A DNA stretch of 64,000 nt. Origin: Aquimarina mytili (GTDB taxonomy: Bacteria; Bacteroidota; Bacteroidia; Flavobacteriales; Flavobacteriaceae). The translations under genes and the position numbers were made by a program. The notes beneath the pieces were generated by a model, which made no database searches, was not told the origin of the DNA, and worked only from the letters and a program-made list of their open reading frames with translations. Below are positions 16,617 through 26,146 of the stretch, piece by piece. Numbering within the stretch: position 1 is the stretch's first letter; each line of letters begins with the position of its first letter. The stretch lies in contig NZ_JAERQJ010000008.1 of assembly GCF_016735115.1 (NCBI RefSeq), positions 124,001 through 188,000 of the forward strand, given 5' to 3'.

Positions 16617-16994
16617 CTAAACCAACTTAATATCCTCTTTAAACAACATATGGATATATTCGGCATGCAGATTTGCGTTTTCTTTACTCTCTAAACAATG
16701 AAACAGTAAATGAATAAGCCCATAATCGCCCAAGCTATCTCGATACTCGTGTCTGTCTTTATTTTTTACCCACAAGATAAAAGAGCACAAATGACCTATC
16801 TCGCCAATTTTTTGAGGGTCTTTTAAGCATTCTCGAAAATCATCAAGTTTCATCAAAGCATATTCGTTATACTTTCGTTTACAAAAATTATAATCAAAGC
16901 TATGCTTATACGACTGTAGCTTTCGGTTCTGTATTTCATAGTTTATACCACTCATAACATAAGATTCATTTGCATTAGGTACTTTTTTCATCAT
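16617..16994 (-). CDS. Hypothetical protein (125 residues)
   Basis: Helix-rich and soluble, with several Cys and His (FDYNFCKRKYNEY, IGHLCSFILW, LIHLLFHCLESKENANLHAEYIHML). No signal peptide and no family I recognise. Alternative starts at 16991 or in the second Met make little difference. Its upstream region contains the twin palindrome at 17107-17152, a candidate operator. Confidence 0.55.
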   Translation of the reverse strand: MMKKVPNANESYVMSGINYEIQNRKLQSYKHSFDYNFCKRKYNEYALMKLDDFRECLKDPQKIGEIGHLCSFILWVKNKDRHEYRDSLGDYGLIHLLFHCLESKENANLHAEYIHMLFKEDIKLV

Positions 16995-17457
16995 AATACT
17001 GCTTGAGGTATTCTATATTTTGCAAAACATATGCCATGACTTTAAAAATTTACTTAACAAAAAGTGAAAAACTCTTAAAATTTCAAGTAGTAAAATGACA
17101 ACAATATTGGAAATATTCCAAGTCAAAGATACAAAATTTGGAAATATTCCAAAAAAATAATTTACTCTTTTATATGAGTATTTTTAACTAGACACATCAT
17201 GTCAGTTAGGTTATATCTCTAATAATTCGTTGATAAACCTTGATATTATCAGGTGTTACAAGGTTACACAATACTATGATTTTCAGACCAGTAAACCTTA
17301 TTTTTTGATATTCTTGTTAATAAAACCTAATAAGTTTTTTTTCAAAAAAAGAGTTTGCCTATTACATTTACTTTAGAATTTGATACACTCTGGTATGTTT
17401 TTTGGGGAAAGAATAGCCAGAATGAAAAATTGGGAAATACAAATCAAATCATAAATT
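16995..17457. other. Intergenic region carrying a twin palindrome
   Basis: No gene. The notable structure is the pair of identical 15-base palindromic motifs at 17107-17152. The stretch between 17160 and 17457 is AT-rich with stops in all frames and presumably holds the promoter of the 51-codon gene. Confidence 0.45.
17107..17152. promoter_or_regulatory. Twin operator-like palindrome, two identical copies
   Basis: TTGGAAATATTCCAA occurs at 17107-17121 and at 17138-17152. Each copy is TTGGAA, a 3-base spacer and TTCCAA. Centres are 31 bases apart, about three helical turns, so two dimers would sit on the same DNA face. It is 113 bases upstream of the hypothetical gene on the - strand and about 300 upstream of the small gene on the + strand. 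Confidence 0.5.
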
Positions 17458-17613
17458 ATGCAGTATAAAGTAATTGATGCAAAAAGCCAATATTTTGGCA
17501 AAGTATTGGATTTCGAATCCTGCTCTACATTGAGTGATTTAGGAGGAGTGCTCTTAAAAATAGGAAGAAACAGAGTTTCACTGTTTAAATTTAATGAAGT
17601 AGAATTGGTATAA
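17458..17613 (+). CDS. Small protein (51 residues)
   Basis: ATG at 17458 opens a frame starting MQYKVIDAKSQYFGKVLDFE and ending FKFNEVELV with TAA at 17611-17613. The composition is that of a folded beta-rich protein (alternating hydrophobics, Gly, KVLDFE). A stem-loop covers the stop codon. No relative comes to mind. Coding is plausible because the frame is compact and ends at a terminator-like structure. Confidence 0.45.
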   Translation: MQYKVIDAKSQYFGKVLDFESCSTLSDLGGVLLKIGRNRVSLFKFNEVELV

Positions 17614-17625
17614 CTACCATTCTAC
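17599..17625 (+). terminator. Stem-loop at the end of the 51-codon gene
   Basis: GTAGAATTGGTA and TACCATTCTAC pair with a one-base bulge around the stop-codon bases; a pyrimidine-rich run (TTCTTTCTCT) follows. Confidence 0.55.
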
Positions 17626-17696
17626 TTCTTTCTCTACCCCACCTCGGTACTTTCTTCTTCTTTTAAGATTAGAATATCATATAAATCGTTAATATA

Positions 17697-18323
17697 ATGA
17701 AACGATTATCGATATATGTATTATGTCTATTCTGGATAAACAGCAGTTGCCAGAACAAGGTTGCTATTGATAATATTGAAGAGATCCCTGGTGCTTCACA
17801 ACAAGATGAGCAATATGCCAATGTTTATAAGATCTTAGATGGTGTTTGGAAAGGAAATTTCTTAATCTATGAAGATCAAAAACAAGTGCCAAAAAATACG
17901 ATAGATCTAAAGAATATTTCTTTGACAAGTGTACAAAAAGATGGGCTCAAACAAATTAACAGTATCGATGTAACACAGGTTTATGCTTCGAAAAATCCTT
18001 TTTTTCAAAGCGTTACTATTACTGACATCTATCCGGATACCAGGCAAAAAATCACAAGCAAAGGTGTTAATAAAATTCAGGATGGTCGCATGTGGTGCGT
18101 TGTAAAAAAACCTGATGAAACCGTTATTCATCAAGGCAGTACCGAAGGTAAAAATACCATTATATGGGAAAGAAATGAAAAATCCTCACAAAGAATCGAA
18201 TACTTTAAAGAAACTGTCTCAAATGATTTTTATGAAATCGTAGGTTGGGGGTATTATAAAGGAGATGATACAACTTTATCTCCCAAACTTTGGTTTTATG
18301 CCAAATATGAGCGTCAAAAATAA
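17697..18323 (+). CDS. Hypothetical lipoprotein (208 residues)
   Basis: The signal peptide ends in a lipobox (INSS-C). The mature protein looks like a single beta-barrel (GVWKGNFLIYEDQKQVP, then alternating strands to LWFYAKYERQK) in the manner of lipocalin-like domains. No family I can name. It converges tail to tail with ribE, with the stop codons adjacent (18323/18324). Confidence 0.55.
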   Translation: MKRLSIYVLCLFWINSSCQNKVAIDNIEEIPGASQQDEQYANVYKILDGVWKGNFLIYEDQKQVPKNTIDLKNISLTSVQKDGLKQINSIDVTQVYASKNPFFQSVTITDIYPDTRQKITSKGVNKIQDGRMWCVVKKPDETVIHQGSTEGKNTIIWERNEKSSQRIEYFKETVSNDFYEIVGWGYYKGDDTTLSPKLWFYAKYERQK

Positions 18324-18911
18324 TTACCCTAACTCGGTAATTCTTTTTACATATTTACCGATAACATCAAACTCCAGATTAATTACTGTTCCCACCTCAA
18401 AAGTATTAAAGTTGGTATGCTCATAAGTAAAAGGAATGATTGCTACACTAAATTCATTTTTTTTAGAATTTACTACTGTTAAACTTACTCCATTAACCGT
18501 TATTGATCCTTTTTCTATAGTAATATTGTTCAATTCAGGATCATAACTAAAGGTAAAATACCAACTTCCGTCAGCTTCAGAAATTGCCGTACACACCGCC
18601 GTTTGATCCACATGTCCTTGCACAATATGACCATCTAACCGATCCCCTAGTTTCATTCCGCGTTCAAGGTTTACAATACTTCCCTCTTTAAGATCATTAA
18701 GATTTGTCTTATCTAATGTTTCTTTAATAGCAGTCACAGTATAGGTGTCATCTTCAATAGAAACCACAGTCAAACACACACCGTTATGTGCTACACTTTG
18801 ATCAATCTTTAGTTCTGAAGTAAAATTTGCACGTACGGTAATATCCAGATTTTCCTTATCCGTTTTTAAAGATAGTATCGTTCCTAATTCTTCGATGATT
18901 CCTGTGAACAT
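18324..18911 (-). CDS. ribE: Riboflavin synthase alpha subunit
   Basis: A 195-residue protein from ATG 18911 (MFTGIIEELG, the invariant start of the family); the frame also opens at 18920 with three more codons. It converts two 6,7-dimethyl-8-ribityllumazine molecules to riboflavin. Two homologous barrel domains are visible: SVAHNGVCLTVVSI / NLERGMKLGDRLDGHIVQGHVD in the first and GSITVNGVSLTVV / INLEFDVIGKYVKR in the second. Divergent from pdxA with a 100-base gap. Confidence 0.95.
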   Translation of the reverse strand: MFTGIIEELGTILSLKTDKENLDITVRANFTSELKIDQSVAHNGVCLTVVSIEDDTYTVTAIKETLDKTNLNDLKEGSIVNLERGMKLGDRLDGHIVQGHVDQTAVCTAISEADGSWYFTFSYDPELNNITIEKGSITVNGVSLTVVNSKKNEFSVAIIPFTYEHTNFNTFEVGTVINLEFDVIGKYVKRITELG

Positions 18912-18929
18912 AAATGCCAATTATTTAAT

Positions 18930-18937
18930 TAAATTTG
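18930..18937 (+). promoter_or_regulatory. Bacteroidetes -7 element (TAAATTTG) for pdxA
   Basis: An exact match to the TAnnTTTG consensus in the ribE-pdxA gap, giving a leader of about 68 bases before the pdxA ATG. No clear -33 TTG at the ideal distance. Confidence 0.4.
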
Positions 18938-19011
18938 TGGTCTTAACGTTTGTGATCTTTTTAATTCCTTCGGAATTAGATTTCAAAAATACTGATAAAG
19001 GACATTATATA

Positions 19012-20067
19012 ATGAAGAAAGAAGAAAAAATAAGAGTAGGAATTTCTATAGGAGATCTTAATGGTATAGGAAGCGAGGTAGTTCTTAAAACTTTTGAAGA
19101 TTCACGTATGCTGGATTTTTGCACCCCGGTGATTTTTGCTTCTGTAAAAATTCTTTCCTTTCTCAAAAAACACTATAAAATCAAGAGTAATCTACATGGA
19201 ATCGATAAGACTTCTCAGATCCTAGATGGTAAAATCAATGTTCTTAATGTATGGAAAGAACCTGTAGATATTAATTTTGGAAAAGAAGATTCGAAAATTG
19301 GAGGTTATGCCATAAAATCACTCAAAGCGGCTACTCAAGCCTTAAAAAATGATGAAATAAATATATTGATTACTGCACCTATTAACAAGCGTAGTATCCA
19401 GTCTGACGAGTTTGCGTTTCCTGGTCACACTGATTATCTTGATCAAGAACTAGAAGGAAACAGCCTCATGTTTATGATCACAGATAATCTTAAGGTTGGA
19501 TTACTTACAGATCACGTTGCCGTAAAAGATATTGCAAATACAATTACACCAGAGTTAATAGAAGAAAAAGTAAATACGATATACAATTCTTTAAAACAAG
19601 ATTTTGGAGTATCAAAACCAAAAATTGCAGTATTAGGCATAAATCCACATAGTGGCGATAATGGAGTTATAGGCAAAGAGGATGAAGAAATATTAAAACC
19701 AACCATCAAAAAAATTAATGAATCTGGCAAATTAGTGTATGGCCCATATGCAGCAGATAGTTTTTTTGGATCAAATACATATAAAGCCTTTGATGCTATT
19801 GTGGCTTCATACCACGATCAAGGATTGATTCCTTTTAAGACCTTATCTTTTGGAAAAGGAGTGAATTATACTGCGGGGCTTGCCAAAGTACGTACTTCTC
19901 CTGATCATGGAACAGCTTTCGAAATTGCTGGAAAAAATCAAGCAGATTCTAGTTCTTTTAAAGAAGCTGTTTTTTCAGCATTAAAAATTTTTAAAAACAG
20001 AAATCAATATGCAGAGATCACCAAAAATCCATTAAAGAAGCAGCCCAGAAAACCACAAAAAAAGTAA
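19012..20067 (+). CDS. pdxA: 4-hydroxythreonine-4-phosphate dehydrogenase
   Basis: A 351-residue protein from ATG 19012; an upstream in-frame ATG at 18895 lies inside ribE and is rejected. It acts in the DXP-dependent pyridoxal-5'-phosphate pathway, oxidising 4-phosphohydroxy-L-threonine. Family motifs: GISIGDLNGIGSEVVLKTF near the start, TAPINKRSIQSDEFAFPGHT, the metal-site Asp/His in GINPHSGDNG and SYHDQGLIPFKT, and VRTSPDHGTAFEIAGK. The length is normal. Confidence 0.95.
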   Translation: MKKEEKIRVGISIGDLNGIGSEVVLKTFEDSRMLDFCTPVIFASVKILSFLKKHYKIKSNLHGIDKTSQILDGKINVLNVWKEPVDINFGKEDSKIGGYAIKSLKAATQALKNDEINILITAPINKRSIQSDEFAFPGHTDYLDQELEGNSLMFMITDNLKVGLLTDHVAVKDIANTITPELIEEKVNTIYNSLKQDFGVSKPKIAVLGINPHSGDNGVIGKEDEEILKPTIKKINESGKLVYGPYAADSFFGSNTYKAFDAIVASYHDQGLIPFKTLSFGKGVNYTAGLAKVRTSPDHGTAFEIAGKNQADSSSFKEAVFSALKIFKNRNQYAEITKNPLKKQPRKPQKK

Positions 20068-20275
20068 GTTAGGGTTTTGGCGTGAGTATTTGAGAGAACA
20101 GTACTTTTCAACATTTAAGTTTTTAATTCAAATTATGAAACTTAGAACCTCCAAATACCCACTTATTATAGGGTTCTTTAGTCCAAAAACCTAAAGACTC
20201 ATGCACTCGCTTACTAATTCACTAACAATCTGATATAATTTTATTTACAAAAACACTTTAATTACGATTTTTTAT

Positions 20276-20283
20276 TATCTTTG
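20276..20283 (+). promoter_or_regulatory. Bacteroidetes -7 element (TATCTTTG) for the DUF177-rpmF unit
   Basis: An exact TAnnTTTG match 46 bases upstream of the DUF177 start. It would give a leader of about 40 bases. The preceding 208 bases (from 20068) contain nothing else I recognise. Confidence 0.5.
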
Positions 20284-20328
20284 CACCCGCCTTTATCAAA
20301 TTGGTAGGCACTTGAAACTGATGATGAA

Positions 20329-20868
20329 ATGAAACAACTTAAAGAGTATACTATTCCTTTTGTTGGACTGAAGCAAGGCATACACCAGTTTGAGTATGAC
20401 ATTGATAATACGTTCTTTGAACATTTTGAGTACGACGAATTTAATGCATCTGCATTACGCGTAGATTTGGAGTTTAACAAGAAAACAACCATGTTAGAAC
20501 TTCATTTTAAAGCTACCGGAACTGTAAATGTAAATTGCGATCTTACTAATGAACCTTTTGACTTACCTATTGAAAATGAATTTTTTCTGGTAGTTAAGTT
20601 TGGAGATGAATATAATGATGAAAACGAAGAGCTTCTAATACTCCCTCACGGAGAATATGAAGTTAACATTCAGCAATATATTTATGAGCTTATTGTTTTG
20701 GCTATACCTCATAAAAGAGTTCATCCTGGTGTAGAAGACGGAACATTAGAATCAGACATACTCGAAAAATTAGACGAACTAAGTCCAAAAGACAAAACAA
20801 TAGAAAACACTAATGAGGAAACAGATCCTCGTTGGGACAAATTAAAAAATTTATTAAACGATAAATAA
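20329..20868 (+). CDS. DUF177 (YceD-family) protein
   Basis: A 179-residue acidic protein. The YceD/DUF177 pattern is visible: an N-terminal LKEYTIPFVGLKQGIHQFEY, a central GTVNVNCDLTNEPFDLPIEN strand block with the conserved Cys, and IPHKRVHPG near 130-140. The family lies immediately upstream of rpmF in most bacteria and is linked to 23S rRNA precursor processing and ribosome assembly. The gene ends 10 bases before rpmF, so the two are surely one transcript. Confidence 0.85.
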   Translation: MKQLKEYTIPFVGLKQGIHQFEYDIDNTFFEHFEYDEFNASALRVDLEFNKKTTMLELHFKATGTVNVNCDLTNEPFDLPIENEFFLVVKFGDEYNDENEELLILPHGEYEVNIQQYIYELIVLAIPHKRVHPGVEDGTLESDILEKLDELSPKDKTIENTNEETDPRWDKLKNLLNDK

Positions 20869-20878
20869 TAGCTAAGCA

Positions 20879-21073
20879 ATGGCACATCCTAAGAGAAAAA
20901 TATCGAAAACCAGAAGAGACAAAAGAAGAACTCATTATAAAGCTACTGTACCACAAATAGCAACTGACCCTACTACAGGAGAAGCACATTTGTATCACAG
21001 AGCGCACTGGCACGAAGGTAAATTGTACTATCGTGGTCAAATCGTTATCGATAATACAGAAGAAGTGGCGTAA
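20879..21073 (+). CDS. rpmF: 50S ribosomal protein L32
   Basis: A 64-residue protein starting [20 protein letters not shown], then [20 protein letters not shown], the Bacteroidetes form of L32. The four zinc-ribbon cysteines are absent, so this is a zinc-free (C-minus) version. It sits between DUF177 and fabH, the conserved gene order. Confidence 0.95.
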   Translation: MAHPKRKISKTRRDKRRTHYKATVPQIATDPTTGEAHLYHRAHWHEGKLYYRGQIVIDNTEEVA

Positions 21074-21096
21074 GCCCACTGTTAAAATTTCATATA

Positions 21097-21124
21097 AAAC
21101 TCTCACAAAAGTGAGAGTTTTTTT
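21097..21124 (+). terminator. Intrinsic terminator after rpmF
   Basis: AACTCTCAC-AAAA-GTGAGAGTT with a T7 run. It separates DUF177-rpmF from fabH. Confidence 0.85.
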
Positions 21125-21246
21125 GTTTTTAGTTGAATATGTGTCAAAATCCCGTTATTTTGCGCCATATTTGTATATAATTTAGTAATTTCGACGGCTT
21201 TTCAAGCATTTTTTGCACAAATAGTTCTCGACACTAAAACTAAGAC

Positions 21247-22242
21247 ATGAGTAAAATCACAGCCGCTATTACAGCTGTTGGCGCATATGTGCCAGACTAT
21301 GTGTTAACCAATCAGATTTTAGAAACTATGGTTGACACAAACGACGAATGGATTACCACTCGTACAGGTATAAAAGAACGTAGAATACTCAAAGAAGAAG
21401 GCCAAGGAAGCTCTTTTTTAGGTATCAAAGCGGCAGAAGACCTAATCGCCAAAAGAAATCTTGATCCCAAAGAGATCGATATGGTGATTTTTGCAACCGC
21501 AACTCCGGACCTTCCTGTTGCAGCAAATGCAGCATTTGCAGCATCAAAAATAGGGGCCATTAATGCATTCTCATACGATTTGCAAGCAGCATGTTCTAGT
21601 TTCTTATATGGAATGTCTACCGCAGCTAGCTATATAGAATCAGGAAGATATAAAAAAGTACTACTTATTGGAGCCGATAAAATGTCTTCTATAATTGATT
21701 ATACAGATCGAGCTACCTGTATCATTTTTGGAGATGGTGGTGGAGCAGTCCTTTTTGAACCTAATGAAGATGGTTATGGATTACAAGACGAATACCTTCG
21801 TACAGACGGTGTAGGCAGAGAGTTCTTAAAAATTGAAGCTGGAGGATCAATTTTGCCTGCTTCAGAAGAAACTGTGGCCAAAAAGCAACATTTTGTACAA
21901 CAAGACGGAAAAACTGTATTCAAATATGCAGTTTCGAATATGGCTGATGCCAGTACAAAAATAATGGAACGAAACAATCTAACTGGGGACGATGTAAACT
22001 GGCTTATTGCTCATCAAGCCAATAAACGTATTATTGACGCCACAGCAAATAGAATGGGATTAGATGAGAAGAAAGTTCTTATGAATATCCAACGATATGG
22101 TAATACGACTTCGGCCACATTACCTTTATTATTACACGATTACGAAAAACAACTCAAAAAAGGAGATAACATTGTATTTGCCTCATTTGGTGGAGGCTTT
22201 ACATGGGGTTCTATTTATCTAAAATGGGCCTACAACTCCTAA
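21247..22242 (+). CDS. fabH: 3-oxoacyl-ACP synthase III
   Basis: A 331-residue protein that condenses acyl-CoA with malonyl-ACP to start fatty acid synthesis. The catalytic triad is visible: Cys116 in LQAACSSFLYG, His256 in LIAHQANKRI and Asn286 in YGNTTSATLP. Also GDGGGAVLF and the C-terminal FASFGGGFTWGS. It is followed by accB after 27 bases, so fatty-acid initiation and malonyl-CoA supply are in one operon. Confidence 0.97.
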   Translation: MSKITAAITAVGAYVPDYVLTNQILETMVDTNDEWITTRTGIKERRILKEEGQGSSFLGIKAAEDLIAKRNLDPKEIDMVIFATATPDLPVAANAAFAASKIGAINAFSYDLQAACSSFLYGMSTAASYIESGRYKKVLLIGADKMSSIIDYTDRATCIIFGDGGGAVLFEPNEDGYGLQDEYLRTDGVGREFLKIEAGGSILPASEETVAKKQHFVQQDGKTVFKYAVSNMADASTKIMERNNLTGDDVNWLIAHQANKRIIDATANRMGLDEKKVLMNIQRYGNTTSATLPLLLHDYEKQLKKGDNIVFASFGGGFTWGSIYLKWAYNS

Positions 22243-22269
22243 ACAACTAAACACACAATACCCAATATT

Positions 22270-22770
22270 ATGGATTTAAAAGAAATTCAGAATTTAATTA
22301 AATTCGTAGCCAAATCAGGTGCTAGCGAAGTAAAATTAGAGATGGATGACGTTAAAATCACCATCAAAACTACATCAGATGATAGTAAAGAAACGACATT
22401 TGTACAACAAATCCCCGTTGGCAGTCCTGTAGTTCCTTCTCAACCCGCAGCAGCTCCTGTGCAACCAGCTACACCAGTAGCCGCACCGCCAGCCGCTACA
22501 GAAGCACCTTCGTCTGATGACAATTCGAAATACATAACGATCAAGTCTCCAATCATTGGAACTTTATACAGAAAACCATCACCAGACAAACCTACATTTG
22601 TAGAAGTTGGTGACTCTATTAAAGAAGGTGATGTACTTTGTATTATCGAAGCAATGAAACTTTTCAACGAAATTGAAAGTGAAGTTTCTGGTAAAATTGT
22701 AAAAGTATTAGTTGATGATTCTTCTCCAGTAGAATTTGATCAGCCACTTTTCTTAGTAGACCCATCATAA
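22270..22770 (+). CDS. accB: Acetyl-CoA carboxylase biotin carboxyl carrier protein
   Basis: A 166-residue protein. An N-terminal helical part ([20 protein letters not shown]), a Pro/Ala-rich linker at about 55-85, and a C-terminal biotinyl domain with EAMKL in which Lys130 carries biotin. It carries CO2 between biotin carboxylase and the carboxyltransferase. Placed between fabH and accC. Confidence 0.95.
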   Translation: MDLKEIQNLIKFVAKSGASEVKLEMDDVKITIKTTSDDSKETTFVQQIPVGSPVVPSQPAAAPVQPATPVAAPPAATEAPSSDDNSKYITIKSPIIGTLYRKPSPDKPTFVEVGDSIKEGDVLCIIEAMKLFNEIESEVSGKIVKVLVDDSSPVEFDQPLFLVDPS

Positions 22771-22858
22771 TTAATCTCAAAATTTCAAATCCCAAAGTCC
22801 AATTAAACCTAAGAGAAAATTGGAGTTTGTTTTTTGGATATTGTAATTTTTAAAAGTT

Positions 22859-24208
22859 ATGTTTAAAAAAATTCTAATTGCAAATAGAGGTGAGATCGCC
22901 ATGCGAGTGATCAGAACCTGCAAAGAAATGGGGATTAAAACTGTTGCTGTCTACTCTACAGCAGATGCAGAAAGCCTGCATGTACGTTTTGCTGATGAAG
23001 CTGTTTGTATCGGACCAGCACCTAGTACAGAATCCTACCTTAAAATGGCAAATATAATTGCTGCTGCAGAGATTACTAATGCAGATGCAATTCATCCAGG
23101 CTATGGTTTCTTATCAGAAAATGCTAAGTTTTCTAAAATCTGTGAAGAGCATGAAATAAAATTTATTGGTGCTAGTGCAGAAATGATCGATAGAATGGGA
23201 GACAAAGCCTCTGCAAAGTCTACAATGATTGAAGCTGGCGTACCTTGTGTACCCGGAAGTGAAGGTGTAATTCCAGATTTTAAAACGTGTCTAAAAGTAG
23301 CCAAAGAAACCGGATACCCAGTAATGCTTAAAGCAAGTGCAGGTGGTGGTGGAAAAGGTATGCGTGCCGTTTGGAAAGAAGAAGACCTGCAAGATGCGTG
23401 GGAATCTGCTAGACAAGAAAGTAAAGCCGCCTTTGGTAATGATGATATGTATATGGAAAAGCTTATCGAAGAGCCTCGTCATATCGAAATTCAAGTTGTT
23501 GGTGATAGTAATGGTAGGGCATGTCATTTATCAGAAAGAGATTGCTCTGTACAACGTAGACACCAAAAATTAACCGAAGAAACCCCTTCTCCATTCATGA
23601 CCGATGAATTGAGAGAAAAAATGGGTGAAGCTGCCGTTAAAGCAGCAGAATATATTAAATATGAAGGTGCAGGTACTGTAGAGTTTTTGGTGGATAAACA
23701 CCGTAACTTCTACTTCATGGAAATGAATACACGTATTCAGGTAGAGCATCCAATTACCGAACAAGTGGTAGACTACGACCTTATTAGAGAACAAATATTA
23801 GTTGCTGCCGGTGTGCCTATCTCTGGTAAAAACTATATCCCTCAGTTACATTCGATAGAATGTAGAATCAATGCTGAAGATCCTTATAAAGATTTTAGAC
23901 CTTCACCGGGTAAAATAACAAATTTACATATTCCGGGTGGACACGGTGTACGAGTAGATACTCATGTGTACAGTGGTTATATTATTCCACCAAATTATGA
24001 CTCTATGATTGCTAAATTGATCACTACAGCGCAAACTCGTGAAGAAGCGATCAATAAAATGAAAAGAGCACTAGACGAATTTGTTGTTGAAGGAATAAAA
24101 ACGACCGTTCCTTTTCATAGACAATTAATGGATCATCCAGATTATGTTTCGGGTAATTATACCACCAAATTCATGGAAGATTTTGAAATGGAAGATCCCG
24201 AAGATTAA
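22859..24208 (+). CDS. accC: Biotin carboxylase, acetyl-CoA carboxylase subunit
   Basis: A 449-residue protein; ATP-dependent carboxylation of biotin on AccB. Motifs: [20 protein letters not shown] at the start, the ATP-grasp glycine loop [12 protein letters not shown], the catalytic [14 protein letters not shown] stretch, and RINAEDP. The length equals the family norm. Eighty-eight bases after accB. Confidence 0.97.
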   Translation: MFKKILIANRGEIAMRVIRTCKEMGIKTVAVYSTADAESLHVRFADEAVCIGPAPSTESYLKMANIIAAAEITNADAIHPGYGFLSENAKFSKICEEHEIKFIGASAEMIDRMGDKASAKSTMIEAGVPCVPGSEGVIPDFKTCLKVAKETGYPVMLKASAGGGGKGMRAVWKEEDLQDAWESARQESKAAFGNDDMYMEKLIEEPRHIEIQVVGDSNGRACHLSERDCSVQRRHQKLTEETPSPFMTDELREKMGEAAVKAAEYIKYEGAGTVEFLVDKHRNFYFMEMNTRIQVEHPITEQVVDYDLIREQILVAAGVPISGKNYIPQLHSIECRINAEDPYKDFRPSPGKITNLHIPGGHGVRVDTHVYSGYIIPPNYDSMIAKLITTAQTREEAINKMKRALDEFVVEGIKTTVPFHRQLMDHPDYVSGNYTTKFMEDFEMEDPED

Positions 24209-24222
24209 ACAAGAATAAACTT

Positions 24223-24247
24223 AAGCCTCAGTAATGAGGCTTTTTTT
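24223..24247 (+). terminator. Intrinsic terminator after accC
   Basis: AAGCCTCA-GTAA-TGAGGCTT followed by a T-run; ends the fabH-accB-accC unit. Confidence 0.85.
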
Positions 24248-24313
24248 GTATATATGTTTTAGATTTGAGAGACACCAACACCTTTTTTTGTTGAAAACGA
24301 ATCTTTACAAAAA

Positions 24314-25426
24314 ATGAATTTAAGTTATTGGGAACATAAAACTTGGTTATCACATGTTGATTTTACCATTATAGGTAGTGGTATCGTTGGACTTACATGC
24401 GCTATACAATTAAAAAGTAAATTCCCTACTGCTAAAATCCTGATTCTAGAGCGTGGAATATTACCTAACGGGGCGAGCACCAAAAATGCTGGTTTTGCCT
24501 GTTTTGGAAGCTTATCAGAAATATTAGATGACCTCAACTCGCACACCGAAGAAGAAGTATTGCACTTGGTACGAAAAAGATACTTAGGACTTCAACAATT
24601 AAGACAGAATCTAGGAGATCAAAATATTGATTACTTACAATACGGAGGGTATGAACTTTTTACTCAAGAAGATACTAAGCTCTTTTCAGAATGCCTTTCA
24701 AAAAGAGAAGAAATCAATACCTTATTAAAACCTGTCTTTAATAGTGAGGTTTTTACAGTTAATAAAAACACTTTTAACTTCAAAAACATACATCCTCAAT
24801 ATATTGTAAATCAGTTTGAAGGACAGATTGATACTGGTAAAATGATGCAAGCCTTATTGAGCAAAGTACAATCACTGGGAGTTACAATTTTAAATCATTG
24901 CAACGTTCAGGAAATTAATGATCTTAATAACAAAGTTGAAATAAAAACCGATCATTTTACGTTTTCTTCTCGTAAGGTATTGATTGCAACCAATGGTTTT
25001 GCGTCTAAATTAGGAATCCAGCAAGTAAAACCCGCAAGAGCACAAGTGTTGATCACCAAACCTATTGAAAACTTGCATATCAAAGGTACATTTCACTTGG
25101 ACAAGGGATATTATTATTTCAGAAATATCGATCAAAGAATCCTTTTTGGCGGAGGTAGGAATTTAGATTTTAAAACCGAAGAAACTACAGAGTTAACACA
25201 AACCGAATTGGTACAAAAAAAGCTAAATGAAATTTTGCATGATGTAATTTTACCAGATACTGATTTTGAAATTGAACATCGATGGAGTGGGATTATGGGT
25301 GTTGGCAACCAGAAGAAACCCATTGTAAAACAATTATCCAATTCTGTGTTTTGCGGAGTACGCTTAGGCGGAATGGGCGTTGCCATAGGAAATTTAATTG
25401 GCACAGAATTAGCAGATCTATTGTAG
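24314..25426 (+). CDS. FAD-dependent oxidoreductase (DAO family)
   Basis: A 370-residue protein. The dinucleotide-binding fold is at about 16-50 (FTIIGSGIVGLTCAIQL with GxGxxG, then the acidic end of strand 2 in LILERG). NGASTKNAGFACFG follows, a typical DAO pattern near the flavin. ATNGFASKLG and GGVGN-like C-terminal motifs (MGVGNQKKP, GVRLGGMGVAIG) complete the fold. Family members oxidise amines, amino acids or glycerol phosphate; the substrate is unknown. It is 18 bases upstream of mtgA on the same strand. Confidence 0.85.
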   Translation: MNLSYWEHKTWLSHVDFTIIGSGIVGLTCAIQLKSKFPTAKILILERGILPNGASTKNAGFACFGSLSEILDDLNSHTEEEVLHLVRKRYLGLQQLRQNLGDQNIDYLQYGGYELFTQEDTKLFSECLSKREEINTLLKPVFNSEVFTVNKNTFNFKNIHPQYIVNQFEGQIDTGKMMQALLSKVQSLGVTILNHCNVQEINDLNNKVEIKTDHFTFSSRKVLIATNGFASKLGIQQVKPARAQVLITKPIENLHIKGTFHLDKGYYYFRNIDQRILFGGGRNLDFKTEETTELTQTELVQKKLNEILHDVILPDTDFEIEHRWSGIMGVGNQKKPIVKQLSNSVFCGVRLGGMGVAIGNLIGTELADLL

Positions 25427-25444
25427 ATCTATCTGTAGTATACT

Positions 25445-26146
25445 ATGAAAAATATGTTTCGTTTTTTATTCAAAAGCTTTGTAGCTTTTATGATACTTAG
25501 CCCACTTTGGGTACTAAGCTATGCATGGATAGATGTTTCTGTCACGCCTTTAATGGGGATTCGGAAACTTCAATCGAAACAAAAACATACAATTCAGCAT
25601 CATTGGGTGCCCTTGAATAAGATTTCAAAAGAATTACAATTAGCCGTAATCTGTAGCGAAGATCAGCATTTTATAGAACATAAAGGTTTTGATAAAAAAG
25701 CAATCGAAAAAGCGCTTGCAGAGCATAAAGCAGGTAAGCGACTTCGTGGAGCAAGCACAATCTCGCAACAAACTGCAAAAAATGTATTTCTATGGCCTCA
25801 TCGTAGTTGGATTCGCAAAGGATTAGAAAGTTACTTTACCTTTCTTATTGAATCTTTTTGGAGCAAAGAACGTATTTTAGAAATCTATTTGAATAGTATT
25901 GAAATGGGTAACGGTATTTATGGTGCCGAAGCTGCAGCCATGTTTTGGTTTAACAAATCTGCGGCAAACCTTAATCGAGATGAAGCTGCCGCCATTGCTG
26001 CTATTTTACCAAATCCAAGAAAATTATTAGCCACCCCACCATCAGAGTATACCCAAAAAAGAAAGGAATGGATTTTTATACAAATGCGTAATTACGGTAC
26101 TTTGGTGCTGGACAAGAAAGAACAAAATGAATATAGAGGACATTAA
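25445..26146 (+). CDS. mtgA: Monofunctional peptidoglycan glycosyltransferase
   Basis: A 233-residue protein. N-terminal membrane helix (about 7-30), then a GT51 domain: catalytic Glu72 in ICSEDQHFIEHKG, GASTISQQTAKNVFLW, and the second Glu in WSKERILEIYLNSIEMG followed by GIYGAEAAA and ILPNPRK. It polymerises lipid II into glycan strands. The 3' end overlaps the next gene by 20 bases. Confidence 0.93.
   Translation: MKNMFRFLFKSFVAFMILSPLWVLSYAWIDVSVTPLMGIRKLQSKQKHTIQHHWVPLNKISKELQLAVICSEDQHFIEHKGFDKKAIEKALAEHKAGKRLRGASTISQQTAKNVFLWPHRSWIRKGLESYFTFLIESFWSKERILEIYLNSIEMGNGIYGAEAAAMFWFNKSAANLNRDEAAAIAAILPNPRKLLATPPSEYTQKRKEWIFIQMRNYGTLVLDKKEQNEYRGH

Noticed and set aside
20068..20275. Possible gene or riboswitch between pdxA and DUF177
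   Set aside because: No frame of useful length and no recognisable aptamer core; only the promoter at 20276 is supported.
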